A stretch of 64,000 bases of DNA from Prorocentrum cordatum (Eukaryota > Sar > Dinophyceae > Prorocentrales > Prorocentraceae): NCBI GenBank assembly GCA_963575745.1, contig CAUYUJ010019366.1:104501-168500 (forward strand). The letters run 5' to 3'. Made by a program: the position numbers and the translations under genes. Position 1 is the stretch's first letter. Each line of letters begins with the position of its first letter. Below the pieces are notes generated by a model. The model was not told the DNA's origin, searched no databases, and saw only the letters and a list, made by a program, of their open reading frames with translations. Positions 53,406 to 62,730 of this stretch are shown piece after piece.

Positions 53406-56400
53406 ATACTAGGGCCAGAGCGCGCGCTTCTAGCAGGGCTTCATAGGCTAACTCATGTGATATCATGTTGGTCGCTTCTCGCGTCCAGGGGCTCCCTTGG
53501 AGGCCCTGCGCAGGCCTCGACCTCGTGTAGAAGGGGAAGTGCGGAAACGGTGGTCCCTCCCGAACCCTCAGTGGTCCCGATTTTAGGTCGAGCATGTCCC
53601 CCTACAGGCGGATTCTGGATGAAAAATAAAAACTAGTAAAAATACACTCCCAAATGACCCAAACAAGTAGGAACAAAAACAGTCCCCATGCGATTTGTTG
53701 ACTATTTTTGAATATTCCTCCTGTAGAGAAGGACGGGCCCGAATTAATCCTAATTTCAATATGTTGACTGTGTGCCGACCAATACGGAAGAATGACAGAG
53801 GGGGAAGCAGGAGGGTTGACGGGGGCAAGGATGGAAGCACGCATGCCAGCAATACCCCTTTCAGAAATCAAACGCTCAATATGCACCAGAGGCGGGCCAA
53901 AGCAGGACCCGGCATTATTGGTTGAGTGAATTCTCCACATGTTTGATCGACACCCTTGTCTACGTTGCCTGTCCAAGGGATAAGTCGGCTCGTCCGCTCA
54001 GCGTGCTGCACATGGCAACCAATTATCGCACAAGCTCTCATTCATAATCTGCTACCACACGTTCGGATTGGCAACGAGCGGCTATCTCGATGCGCCTCAG
54101 GGAGCCACTACCAACGAAACAAATAATGAGGAAACAGAGGCTGGCATGAAACAAACGTGTCCTGAAGGAAGCGGGCCCAAGACCTCTGGGGCCTTCCCCC
54201 AAGACTGCCCCAGCGCGGCCGACGTCCTCGTCGTCCACGTGCTCGACGTCCTCGTTGTCCTCGTCGTCGTCGTCTTCGTCGTCGTCCTCGTCGTGCTGAC
54301 TTGTTCTCTGACGGCCCCTGGGCCGTAGGCCAGCACAGGGGGCCCGAATCCTCGTCGTCGTCCTCATCGTCGTCGTCCTGACTTGTTCTCTGACGGCCCC
54401 GGGGCCCCTGGCCGCGGCACCGAGGGCCCGAACAAAAAAACGCCGAAACCGGCAGGGCCCACCCGCGCCTGTGGCGAGGCGACGGGTTTAAGCAGTGGAT
54501 GAGCAGGAGCAGGAGGAGGAAGAGGAGGAAAAATTCGAGGATGAGGACGAGGACGATGACGTCATTGTGCGGCACGACACAGCGCAGCGCAGCACACACA
54601 GCCCCTGGCACAGTACCATCACCATCGACATCTTAAGCATTACCACTGCTCCTCGCCCAAGTGAGGTCCTTCGAGACGTTTCCATACCGCGCAAGTCTGA
54701 ATCCCTTTCCGGGTTCGTGGGTCGATCAAGCTCGGTCACGAGTGGCCGAAGCGGATACTGGCCAACGCTCGGACGTCCATTCCCTGTGTTTTTTGTTCGG
54801 TTTCGTGCGTGGCTGTTTCGCCAAATGATCAAGGATGCTCCTCGATGGTCCTCGCCGGAGGAACCATGCACACGCCCGAGCGATGCCAAGGATAACTACC
54901 ATCAGGGCTCCCAACTTCGCGCTTCGCGCTGCGCGAAGCGCGAAGTGCGAATAACTCCGCCCTCTCGCGCCGCCTCCCAGGGGAGAAGAGGAGGACGAGG
55001 AGGAATCGGAGCCGAACCGCGAAGCGCGAATAACTTCGCGCCCTCGAGGGCGCCCTTGATGCTCCTCGATGGTCCTCGCCGGAGGAACCATGCGCACGCC
55101 CGAGCGATGCCAAGGATGATTGCCACGCTCCCTCGAGCTTCCTGTGCCTCCCGCTCGGCGATCCGAGCGCGCAGCGCGCGCCCAGCCTGCCCAGCGGAAC
55201 TGGAGGGGCCCCGCCAGGGGCACAAGTACATACACCCTGCGAAATGCTTAAGAAATCATGGGTTAAGAAATTCATAGTCTCAGAACTGGAATAAAAACCC
55301 AACATTTCTATTGAAATCTTAAGATTTACATTGAAACGTTAAGAATAATCGAGACTCTGGCAGAAAACTTAGGTTTTCTTAAGCATCGCCTAAGGTGTAG
55401 ACACACATCTCAGAACTCACCACACGTTGCAAGATATTCTAGATGTTCTTCTTCCCCCCCACTTCCCACACTTTCGATATTCTCCTGGGGATCGGCGGCT
55501 ATTCTCGGGGGCGCGCCAACATGGATTAGCGACCCATGGACCTGGCGCGCGGTCGCCAAATCCATGGATTGGGGGAGGTGCCCTCCCCAAAATGCGGCTG
55601 GTGCCGCTTCGGTCGGCGGCGGAAATCCTTGATTTCCCATGGAAACGGGACCCGTCGCTAATCGACGCACCCTTAATCCATGTTTGCGATCGCCTGATAT
55701 TTTTGCCTGTGTTTATGTTTCACTCCTAAGGAAATGCGTGAGCAAGAATCTGCCGAGGTCCGGAGACCTCGGCACATGCCTTGACCTCGAGGCTCGTTTG
55801 AAGGGCGACTTCCCTCGCTGTATTCATGGTGGCCACATCTCGTTTTGGTAGAAGGATGATTCTCGGAAGCGTCCTCAAAGCCGTGGTGCAAACACTCACG
55901 CTAAAACGGACACTACTGGGCCAACTTATGCAGACCTTCTTGGTCGTGATACTCACAGGACATGCAAAGGAACAACGGCCTAGGTCCCCATGCGTGGCCC
56001 GTTGCCATCCACAGAACCTCCTGCACAATTCTGGGCATTCCATGACCTTCGAGTTGGGGTCCCCCTCCGGGCCGCACAGAACACACATCAGTTCTGGCAC
56101 ATGAAATCCTACTGCCCAAGCTCCCAATTGTGCAACCCTTCAGCTTTAGGACAAAGCCGCCTCCCTCGCTCGCGCTCTGGTGGTCGTTCGTGGGTCACCC
56201 TTGGAAAGAAAGGGAGGACATCCGCAACGATCTTAGCCGCAATTTCGAGACACTTGATCGCGCTCCTAACTGCTTCCCGCTCGCCAGCAAACGCTTGGGG
56301 TTGCATTAGCACCGCTAGCTTAGCCTCTAAGTCGGCCCTCGAGTTCGTTTGACCCTTCCAATGTGCTGCAGGGGGACGAGACTCGATCACTGCCAAATCG

Positions 56401-59400
56401 CGGTGTGCAAGCGTGTGAACAGCTGGGGCATACTCGTCACGTTCTCAGAAGGCGGCGCGACTTCTAAGAAGGCTGGAGGCCTTCTGTGCCTTCTTCGGGG
56501 GCGCACGAACGTGGACTAGCGACCCATGGATTTGGCGCGCGGTCGCCACATCCATGGGATCGGGGGAGGTGCCCTCCCCACGAATGCGACCGGTGTCGCC
56601 TCGCTCGGCGGCGGGAACCCGCGATTCCCCACGGAAACGGGACCCGCCGTTGATCCACGCCCCCTTACTCCGGGCTTGCGATCGCCTGACTCCGTGCCTT
56701 CTGGAGAAGGCTCGCCACCTCTGCCCCCCCCCCCCCCCCGGGCTGACCGCCACCCTGAAGTCGGGCCTGTCCCCCTTCAGGGGGCCTTTCGACGAACAAT
56801 AAAACATACCCCCAAAAGAAGCAAAAAATCATCCAAAAATAGTCTGGGGACTATTTTGGGATCTTTTTTGCGCATCTTCTTTCTATTCTCGTCGAAAATC
56901 CCCCCTGTAGGGGGACAGGCCCGACTTCACGCCACCCCCTCGCCTCCGACAGCGGTCCGCGGCGCCTCGGGCAGGCCGCCCTCGGCCGGCCCGCCCCGCC
57001 GCGGACAACGCCCGGCCGCGCGGCCGGCGGAGTGGGCCGCACGGGGCGCCGGGGAGGCTGCGGCGGGCGCTGCCCTGTGCCGGGCGGGCCACTCGGCAGA
57101 ACGGACGTCTCCGCCACTGGAGGCCTGGAGCCCAGACCCCCTCGAGTCATGAAAAGATCACGACGGAAGGTTTTTCGCTATTTTCGGCCCTTACCCGGCC
57201 ACGGGGCCGTGAGAGACGGCTCAAGACGAGAAACCGGTCCCGGGGAGGGGGTCAAGACCTCTGGGGGTCACGTCATGAAAAAATCATGACGTCGGGGGTC
57301 TGGGAAGTGGACACCGACACCAAAGCAGGGGGTTGCTGTCACCGGGGGAGGGTGGACCTGGATTTGGGTGGTTAGTGGTGATGCTTCGGCCACCTCGGAA
57401 GCCCAGGCATCACCACCGTCACAGACATCGGGCTCAGCTTCCCTCGGTGGAGGCACACTGCCGATCTTGGTGTTGGTGCCAACCTCTGGGCCTCCGGCGC
57501 CAGGCGTCTTGCCGCCTGCAGCCCGAGGCCTCCGTCGGCCCACCCGGTTCCGGAAGCGTGCCCGCCACGGCCGCCGCGGCGCCCCCTCCTGGGCGAGAGC
57601 GTCCGTTCGCGATGAAGCCTGCCGCTCCCGAGTCGACGCTGCGCGTTGGTTTGCATGCTGCGCACGACAGGCCGTCGTCTCGGAGGGCAGAAAATCCACC
57701 CCCATGATAAGCACACCGACACGCGAGGCCGTTGAGCAAACGCGCCCACAGAAGGAATCGAGCAGGGCAAGGCTGATCAGTAAACGCCCAAGGCCGTTCA
57801 GGAAACGCCAACTGTCGGGTCCGGGTGGCTTGTCCTCCCCTGGCATCTGGGCCTGCCACCGTGCTCGAGCAGGATCTCACGAGGCGTACTGCACCGACGA
57901 CTGTTCACAGGGCGTGGGCGTGCTGCCCAACCAGGACCTCACAAAAAGGGGCAGGAAAAAGGCCAACGTTTGCTGCTGCCGCGGGCCAGCGGCATCCGTC
58001 TCTGCATTTGGGCCGTGAGCCCCCGAAGCAGCCGCCTGGAGCCAAACTGGCTTGTGACCTGACACGGGAGGCAAGCTGGGCGAACAGCAGACCACCTGCG
58101 AGCCGACGACGAACTCCGTGAAGGCGGGGATGGGGGAACAGCATGGCCAGGCAGATCAGGACGTGATACCCGAGCGCGGCCAAAGCCAAACTGGCTACGG
58201 AGGAGAACAGAGAGGAGGTGGAGGAGGAGGAGGAGGAGGAGGAGGAGGAGGAGGAGGAGGAGGAGGAGGAGGAGGCCGAGGAGGAAACATAAGGAAATAA
58301 TGAGAAGGAGGACGAAGATGAAGCACGCCGACTTGTGCGCTTGTACCTCGACTTCCCTCGAACTGGGCCGTCGCGCGGCGTGGCGCGCCTCGATATCGGA
58401 CCTCAGGCGCATCATGCCGCTGACGAACTTGTCCTTGGGAATGCTGCCCTTCTCGTCGGCGACGGCGTCACAGACCTCGCCAGCCGACGCACGTGGCGTA
58501 GAGGCAGAAGTAGGGAGGAGGGAGAGTCAGCAGGGGAAGGGAGGAGGATGGGGGAGAGGAGACATAATATTGGGGAACGCGCAAGAAATTGTCTCATGCA
58601 TTTGTACATGCAGCAACAAGAGACCAATCCCCCCCTCAGTCTCCCCCCTCAGAGACCCGATTGACCCCAACCCGGGCCCCAAACGACCCCCGGCCGAACT
58701 CATCGAAGGGGGGGGGGTCTGGCCAAGGTCCTCCGCAAGGCCTCAAAGGCGGTTTAAGAGGGCGACGAATCGCCGAACAATCGCTCAAAGACCACCAAGA
58801 TGGCCTCCAGATGGCCCACAATTCAAACCAAGACGCCCGTACAGTCCCCCTGAGAGGCCCCCCCAAAGCAAACACCGCCTCCCTCCCTCCGGAAAACGTG
58901 TACGTAGACGTTCAGTAGGTTCGCCGCTTGTACTTTTGCCACGTCCAAGAAGGCCCAAGAGGCCTCCAAGAAGACCCCAAGACGGCCCAGGAACGCCCCA
59001 AGATGGAGCCTTAGAAGACCCCAAGACGGCCCAAAAGGGCCGCAGAGCAGCCCCGAGAGAAGGCACGACAGGGGGAGCCCGAGCGGAAACCTCGAGCCTT
59101 CGGCCCCAAAGCGCCCCCAGGGAGTCCCCAAGACGCCCCCAAGAGGCTCTAAGTCTCAGAGTCTAAGAGGCCCCCAAGGAGTCCCAAGACAGCCCCCAAA
59201 GGCCCCCAAGACGCCCCTTAGAGTCTAAGAGGCCCCCAAGGAGTCCCAAGACAGCCCCCCAAAGGCCCCCAAGAGCCATCCAGGAGGCCCCCATGAGGCC
59301 CAAAAGCTGCGTCCAAGACACCGCTGAGAGGCCTCACGCGAGACCCCATGAACAATTCGAGTGACTTCAGACCCACAACCCAAGCGCGGTGGCAAAATGG

Positions 59401-61025
59401 GCCGAAAGCCATTCGATCAACATTCCTCCGGTGTTTCGACAGATGCCCGCCGTCTGTGAACGTGGGTTCTCGCCCGTTTCCCCATGCAAAGCACTGAGAC
59501 TGTAGACCGCGGACAATACGAGGACCCTGAGAAACATCCCTCGGGACTCCGATGTTACCCTCCCCTGGTCCCTCGACGGCGTTCCGAAGAGACCGCGCGA
59601 CGCACCCCTAAGACGCTTGCCCAAAACCGTGCTGGGATGGACCGGAAGCCACGGAATAGTTCAGAGCCCGGGGAGGCCCGCGCGCGATCTCCAGATCCAT
59701 GGTGACAACATGCGCCCCAAAGGTGCCGAGCTCGTCCCAAACGGCCAGCGGAGGCCAGAGTTAAGGCTCCAAGACCAGATCCTGACTTTTCTTTCCTCCT
59801 CCTCTCCTCCTGCTCCTCCTCCTCCTCCTCCTCCTCCTCCTCCTCCTCCCCCTCTTCCTCATCCTCCTCCTCCTCCTCCTCCTCCTGCTCCTCATCCTGG
59901 TCTTCCTGTTCCCCCATGCGGCCCTGAGCATTCGCGCGCTGCCACAAGTGCTGCACCGGGCATCGCGCGCACGACTTGCATTTCAGGGTGCCGTTCAGGT
60001 GAGAACGCGCGAAATTCGGGCCAGCGGCGGACTCAGATTTCGGGAGATTCCTCTTGCAGGTGCCGAAACACTCGTGCGCTTGCCAACTGCTCGCCGTGAA
60101 ATCGAGGTCCAAGCAGTCTGCGTCTTGTACTTCCTTCCCTTCGTGGGCGTTCAATTTCCTCCGCGCTACTGACGACGCTGCACGCCGCGCGCGCCAATTC
60201 TCGCTCAAGCAGTTTTTCCGCATCGGCCACCGCCTTCGCGGATATGCCGCGTCTGTTGCATCTCCGCAAACCACTTTTGCTCCTTTCTTCGTCCGATGGT
60301 CTCCCACCTGGCTGCGATTAAATCGGCGTGCTTCCCCAAGAGTAGCCACGCATTCTGGCGCGCAGCAGGTCAACGGCTCCGCTTCTGCCTCGAACTCTTC
60401 TTGCGATTTGCTATCGCTGCGCTGACTCGCATTACCGCATTCTCAAACGCGCACCTACGACACAGCCTTTCCCCAACTGCGTTGTGCTCCCCTTTCTCCT
60501 CCCACAGATCCGCCTTCTCTTCGAATAGCGCCACGCATATGTCGTGCGAACAGCGGCCTGTGCCGACGCCCTCGTGTTTAGGCTTCCTGGAGACCTGTTA
60601 TGGGCAATGGTGCTGCCTGCCCCCAGGACACGTTTTTCGGGCCGTCTTGGACGCCTTGCCCAGATCCCCGACGTCAATTTTTTTTTTCATTACACGACCC
60701 CCAGAGGTCCGGACCTGTTCGCTGGGACCGGATTTTCATCCTGAATCGTTTTTTGACGGTCCCGAGGGCCGGTAAGGACCCCCAGAGGCCGAAAATATAG
60801 AAAAACCTCCCGTCGTGATTTTCTCATGACTCGAGGAGGTCTGGGTGTGGGACGTGACCGGATCCCGGGGCCCGCGGTTCAACGAGCACTCTATCGGGTC
60901 CTCGGAACCGCCGCTTCAACGGGTTCAGCGAGCACCTCTCCCCCCGCCCTAAAGCATGGACCGCACGCCTCGCTCGCCTCCTGCGGCGCGATGCCGCACT
61001 TCTCGATGAGGTCCCTGACGTTATC
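51286..61025 (-). CDS. G2: C-terminal exons of an EF-hand protein, probably a voltage-gated cation channel
   Basis: Three small phase-0 exons: 61025-60969 (19 codons, DNVRDLIEKCGIAPQEASE), 58475-58401 (25 codons, with ADEKGSIPKDKFVSGMMRLR) and 51411-51286 (41 codons and a TAG stop, GKDMLKIECEIEACSNRLQE and on). Joined, they give helix, EF-hand-like loop, FVSGMMRLRG and a long charged helix. This is the order found after the last pore domain of protist Ca/Na channels. The loop lacks standard Ca ligands (V, K and K at positions 1, 5 and 12). Each exon follows a pyrimidine-rich tract ending in AG. The first donor is GC; the second is ambiguous. Introns are about 2.5 and 7 kb, full of repeats. 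Upstream exons were not found. Family assignment is inference. Confidence 0.55.
51542..51735 (-). mobile_element. introner-like element, family IV, copy 2
   Basis: Ends GCATCTGCCGGGAGGTCTGC and, inverted, GCAATTCCTGGGAGGTC; interior GGATGAAGCCGGAG and AGCGGGATTAAGCGGGA repeats. It lies in the last intron of G2. Confidence 0.6.
51936..52400 (+). repeat. GCAGCCCCCAAGGATGGCGA repeats
   Basis: About six degenerate ~70-bp units, each with GGATGGCGAGGTCCCGTTT, GGATCTGCGTG and CCTCGAAAGTGGCGAC. They form a decaying tandem array in the last intron of G2. Confidence 0.8.
52475..52608 (-). repeat. R165 dispersed repeat, copy 3
   Basis: The reverse complement has AAATCACGACATATGGTTTT, CCGTCAAGAAACGACCCGTG and GATGAAAAGTTGGTCC in R165 order. 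Confidence 0.7.
52910..53215 (+). repeat. (TCC)n microsatellite
   Basis: About 300 bp of CTC/TCC, with TCGAGATTACAGGGCAC-type insertions repeated three times near 52957, 52993 and 53208. Confidence 0.9.
53370..53412. repeat. (TA)n microsatellite
   Basis: About 40 bp of alternating TA with one T insertion. Confidence 0.95.
53583..53747. mobile_element. hAT-like MITE, copy 3
   Basis: 165 bp with TTAGGTCGAGCATGTCCCCC and, on the minus strand, TTAATTCGGGCCCGTCC. The flanks TCCCGATT and TCCTAATT match at six of eight positions, differing by transitions. Confidence 0.75.
54225..54380 (+). repeat. (CGT)n runs within a duplicated unit
   Basis: GTCGTCCTCGTCGT tracts, followed twice by CTGACTTGTTCTCTGACGGC (about 54296 and 54379), so the unit is duplicated. 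Confidence 0.85.
54761..54892 (+). repeat. foldback repeat family VII, copy 1
   Basis: Inverted ends CAACGCTCGGACGTCCATTC and (minus) TTGGCATCGCTCGGGCGTGT, containing GATGCTCCTCGATGGTCCTC. Related to 63395-63563. Confidence 0.65.
54914..55057 (+). repeat. GCGAAGCGCG foldback repeat, family VI, copy 2
   Basis: Same composition and ends as at 6008-6161. Here it lies between two ~59-bp copies of GATGCTCCTCGATGGTCCTC sequence. Confidence 0.7.
55058..55116 (+). repeat. duplicated right part of family VII
   Basis: GATGCTCCTCGATGGTCCTC through CGAGCGATGCCAAGGAT nearly repeats 54834-54892, on the other side of the family VI element. Confidence 0.8.
55505..55700 (+). repeat. dispersed repeat VIII, copy 1
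   Basis: GGGGGCGCGCCAACATGGAT, GACCCATGGACCTGGCGCGC, GGTCGCCAAATCCATGG and GGGGGAGGTGCCCTCCCCA occur in the same order as at 56495. The last word is itself palindromic. Confidence 0.8.
55726..56396 (-). CDS. possible cysteine-rich exon(s), hypothetical
   Basis: Minus frames carry LMCVLCGPEGDPNSKVMECP followed by CRRFCGWQRATHGDLGRCSF (about 56090-55960), with regularly spaced cysteines as in a small zinc domain. Upstream, a helix-like KLAVLMQPQAFAGEREAVRS occupies a separate frame (56396-56109). They may be two exons or a decayed gene. No family or start assigned. Confidence 0.3.
56495..56690 (+). repeat. dispersed repeat VIII, copy 2
   Basis: About 80 percent similar by eye to 55505-55700, same orientation. 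Confidence 0.8.
56756..56929. mobile_element. hAT-like MITE, copy 4 (best preserved)
   Basis: 174 bp with perfect inverted ends TGAAGTCGGGCCTGTCCCCC, flanked by CGCCACCC on both sides: an intact 8-bp target duplication. Confidence 0.87.
57140..57304 (+). repeat. R165 dispersed repeat, copy 4
   Basis: 165 bp from CCTCGAGTCATGAAAAGATC to ATGAAAAAATCATGAC and GGGGTCTGGG. Near its ends are the similar, self-complementary words GTCATGAAAAGATCACGAC and GTCATGAAAAAATCATGAC. Confidence 0.8.
57301..57495 (-). mobile_element. introner-like element, family II, copy 2
   Basis: The right end on the minus strand is GGAGGCCCAGAGGTTGGCAC; it shares the interior CTTCCCTCGGTGGAGGCACA with the intron at 8723-8927. 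It abuts R165 copy 4. No exon could be shown on either side. Confidence 0.65.
57672..57820 (+). repeat. family IX repeat, copy 3
   Basis: GGGCAGAAAATCCACCCCCA, AGAAGGAATCGAGCAGGGCA, GGCCGTTCAGGAAACGCC and GGGTCCGGGTGG in the same order as at 23735. Confidence 0.7.
57978..58022 (-). promoter_or_regulatory. SL-linked leader module, third copy
   Basis: The minus strand has GGGCTCACGGCCC (short stem), then ATGCCGCTGGCCCGCGGC, as in LINEs A and B. No ORF1 follows, so this is a 5' fragment. Confidence 0.55.
58036..58057 (-). other. spliced-leader relic, inner
   Basis: The minus strand contains AGCCAGTTTGGCTCCAG: 17 of 22 positions match the SL. It shares the T-to-G change CCAGTTTGG with the outer relic. 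Confidence 0.65.
58180..58201 (-). other. spliced-leader relic, outer
   Basis: The minus strand reads TCCGTAGCCAGTTTGGCTTT and then GG: 18 of 22 matches, including the first nine bases. A purine-rich, GGA-containing tract begins at the next base to the right. Confidence 0.75.
58212..58275 (+). repeat. (GGA)n microsatellite
   Basis: GGAGGTGGAGG then uninterrupted GGA units. Confidence 0.9.
58770..59335 (+). repeat. degenerate CCAAGAGG array 5
   Basis: CCCAAGACGGCCC and GGCCCCCAAG units. Within it, AGAGTCTAAGAGGCCCCCAA plus GGAGTCCCAAGACAGCCCC is duplicated (about 59157 and 59219). Confidence 0.75.
59790..59890 (+). repeat. (TCC)n microsatellite
   Basis: About 100 bp of CTC/TCC units. Confidence 0.9.
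59895..60420 (-). pseudogene. decayed gene with a Cys-rich module, hypothetical
   Basis: One minus frame (60350-60215) reads QNAWLLLGKHADLIAARWET then IGRRKEQKWFAEMQQ, a plausible helix that ends in a stop. Another frame (60140-59960) has CLDLDFTASSWQAHECFGTC followed by KRNLPKSE and LKCKSCARC. Its C-x-C..C-x2-C spacing with a LP-K-S turn is reminiscent of Stc1-like zinc modules. The two frames do not join without a frameshift, so it is probably a broken gene lying in a G2 intron. Confidence 0.35.
60659..60836 (-). repeat. R165 dispersed repeat, copy 5
   Basis: The reverse complement starts CCTCGAGTCATGAGAAAATC and matches copy 4 along its whole length, including ACCGTCAAAAAACGATTCAG and the GGGGTCGTG near its end. 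Confidence 0.8.
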
Positions 61026-61084
61026 CTGCGGCCGCCACGAGGGAGGGGGAAAGGGGGAGAGAGCAGGAAGGCAAGAGGGAGTGA

Positions 61085-61610
61085 TGGGGGGAAGGGGGGG
61101 GGGGGGAAGGGGGAGCGAGGCTTGGGTGGGGGAGGGAAGTGGAAGGGGGAGGGGAGGGAAGGGGAAGGGGAAAGGAGGGAGGGATGGGGGAAAGGGGGAG
61201 AGCGCAAGAGGGAAGAGAGGGGCAAGGGGGGGGGGAAGGAGCCGCCGGGTGGCGCTGAGGAGCGGAGGACGGAGGAGGCGGAGGGAGCAGGGACCGAGGG
61301 AGAAGGGAGACTCCCCGAGAGGAGGGAGGCGGGGGAGGGGCAGCATCAGGAGATCAGCAGGAGGGAAGACCAGGGGGAGAGAGGAGGAGGAGGAGGAGGA
61401 GGAGGAGGAGGAGGATGGGAGGAGGAGGAGGAGGGCGGAGGAGGAGGAGGAGGAGGAGGGAGGAGGAGGAGGAGGAGGAGGAGGAGGAGGAGGAGGGAGG
61501 AGGAGGAGGAGGAGGAGGAGGAGGAGGAGGAGGAGGAGGAGGAGGAGGAGGAGGAGGAGAGGAGGAGGGGAGGAGGAGGAGGAGGAGGAGGAGGCTGAGG
61601 ACGAGGAGGG
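61085..61610 (+). repeat. purine-rich tract with (GGA)n
   Basis: G/A-rich to about 61370, then dense GGA to 61600. On the minus strand it is a long pyrimidine tract directly upstream of the first G2 exon. Confidence 0.9.
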
Positions 61611-61913
61611 GGAGACGCCGCAGGGAGGAGAACAGAGGGACGAGGCAAACGGCAGCGAGGAGGGACCCCGCGCGGGGGGAGGGGGGGAGGACGACGACGA
61701 GGGGCGTGCGGGGGGGAGGCGGAGGAGGGCCTCCGCACCAGGAGGGCGGGGAGAGGGCGCCCATCCCATGGGCTCCACCTGTCTGGCACGCAAGCTGGCG
61801 GGCGGGCTGCACCAGTCTGGCGGATCCTGCCCTCCTGGCCGCGGGCCCCGTGCGCCCGAGATGGTGCTCGCCGCACGCTGCCCTCGGGGCGCCCCCGCCC
61901 CCCCCCCGGTGTG

Positions 61914-61938
61914 ATGATGATGATGCTGATGCTGATGC

Positions 61939-61982
<44 letters not shown>

Positions 61983-62265
61983 CTGGTGATGATGATGATG
62001 ATGATGACGATGCTGATTGTGATGATGATGAGGACGATGATGATGACGATGATGATGATGCTGGTGATGATGATGATGACGATGCTGATTGTGATGATGA
62101 TGACGATGATGATGATGATGATGATGATGATGACGATGGTGATGGTGATGACGATGATGATGACGATGATGGTGATGACGATGATGATGGTGATGGTGAT
62201 GGTGATGCTGATGATGCTGATGCTTATGCTGATGATGCTGATGCTGATGACGATGATGATGATAG
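61914..62265 (+). repeat. (GAT)n microsatellite
   Basis: About 350 bp of ATG/GAT with ACG, CTG and GTG variants. Poly-Asp and poly-Met/Leu frames are artefacts. Confidence 0.95.
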
Positions 62266-62537
62266 TCTTAAATATCACCCTTACACACAAGCCACCTACG
62301 CAAAGATACCACGCTTACCTCCCCCCGCGGTGAGGACGAAACGAGGGCCCGCGGCGTCGGTCGAGGGCTGGCCACGCCATGGACGCCCGGAGCTGGCGGG
62401 CACGTCCGGAGAGAGCCAATTGAGAACAGGTCTTATATGTATGTAGTAAGCTGTCAATTATGAGACGTCCAGAGACGTACTAGTACTATGTGTTCACCTT
62501 GGAGGCACGCGTCCGACCCGAACATATAGTATACCCA

Positions 62538-62690
62538 TCTTGTAGTATATCGTTTCCCCAGGGGTGTGGTCAGAAGGCGCCCGCCACGACGCATATACTA
62601 CAAGATTTCTCGGTGCGCGCGTCGCCCCAAGGGGGGCGACGCGTATCTAGTACAAGTATGCTGGGGTGACGCCGAGGTAAGATTCGTTCG
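62538..62690 (-). mobile_element. introner-like element, family V, copy 2
   Basis: Minus ends CTCGGCGTCACCCC and TACTACAAGATG. GGCGCCCGCCACGACG and GCGCGTCGCCCC segments are as in the G1 intron copy at 7397. No flanking exon shown. Confidence 0.6.
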
Positions 62691-62730
62691 TCATCTACGT
62701 TTTCAAAACACGACTCCTTACTCTGTCAGC

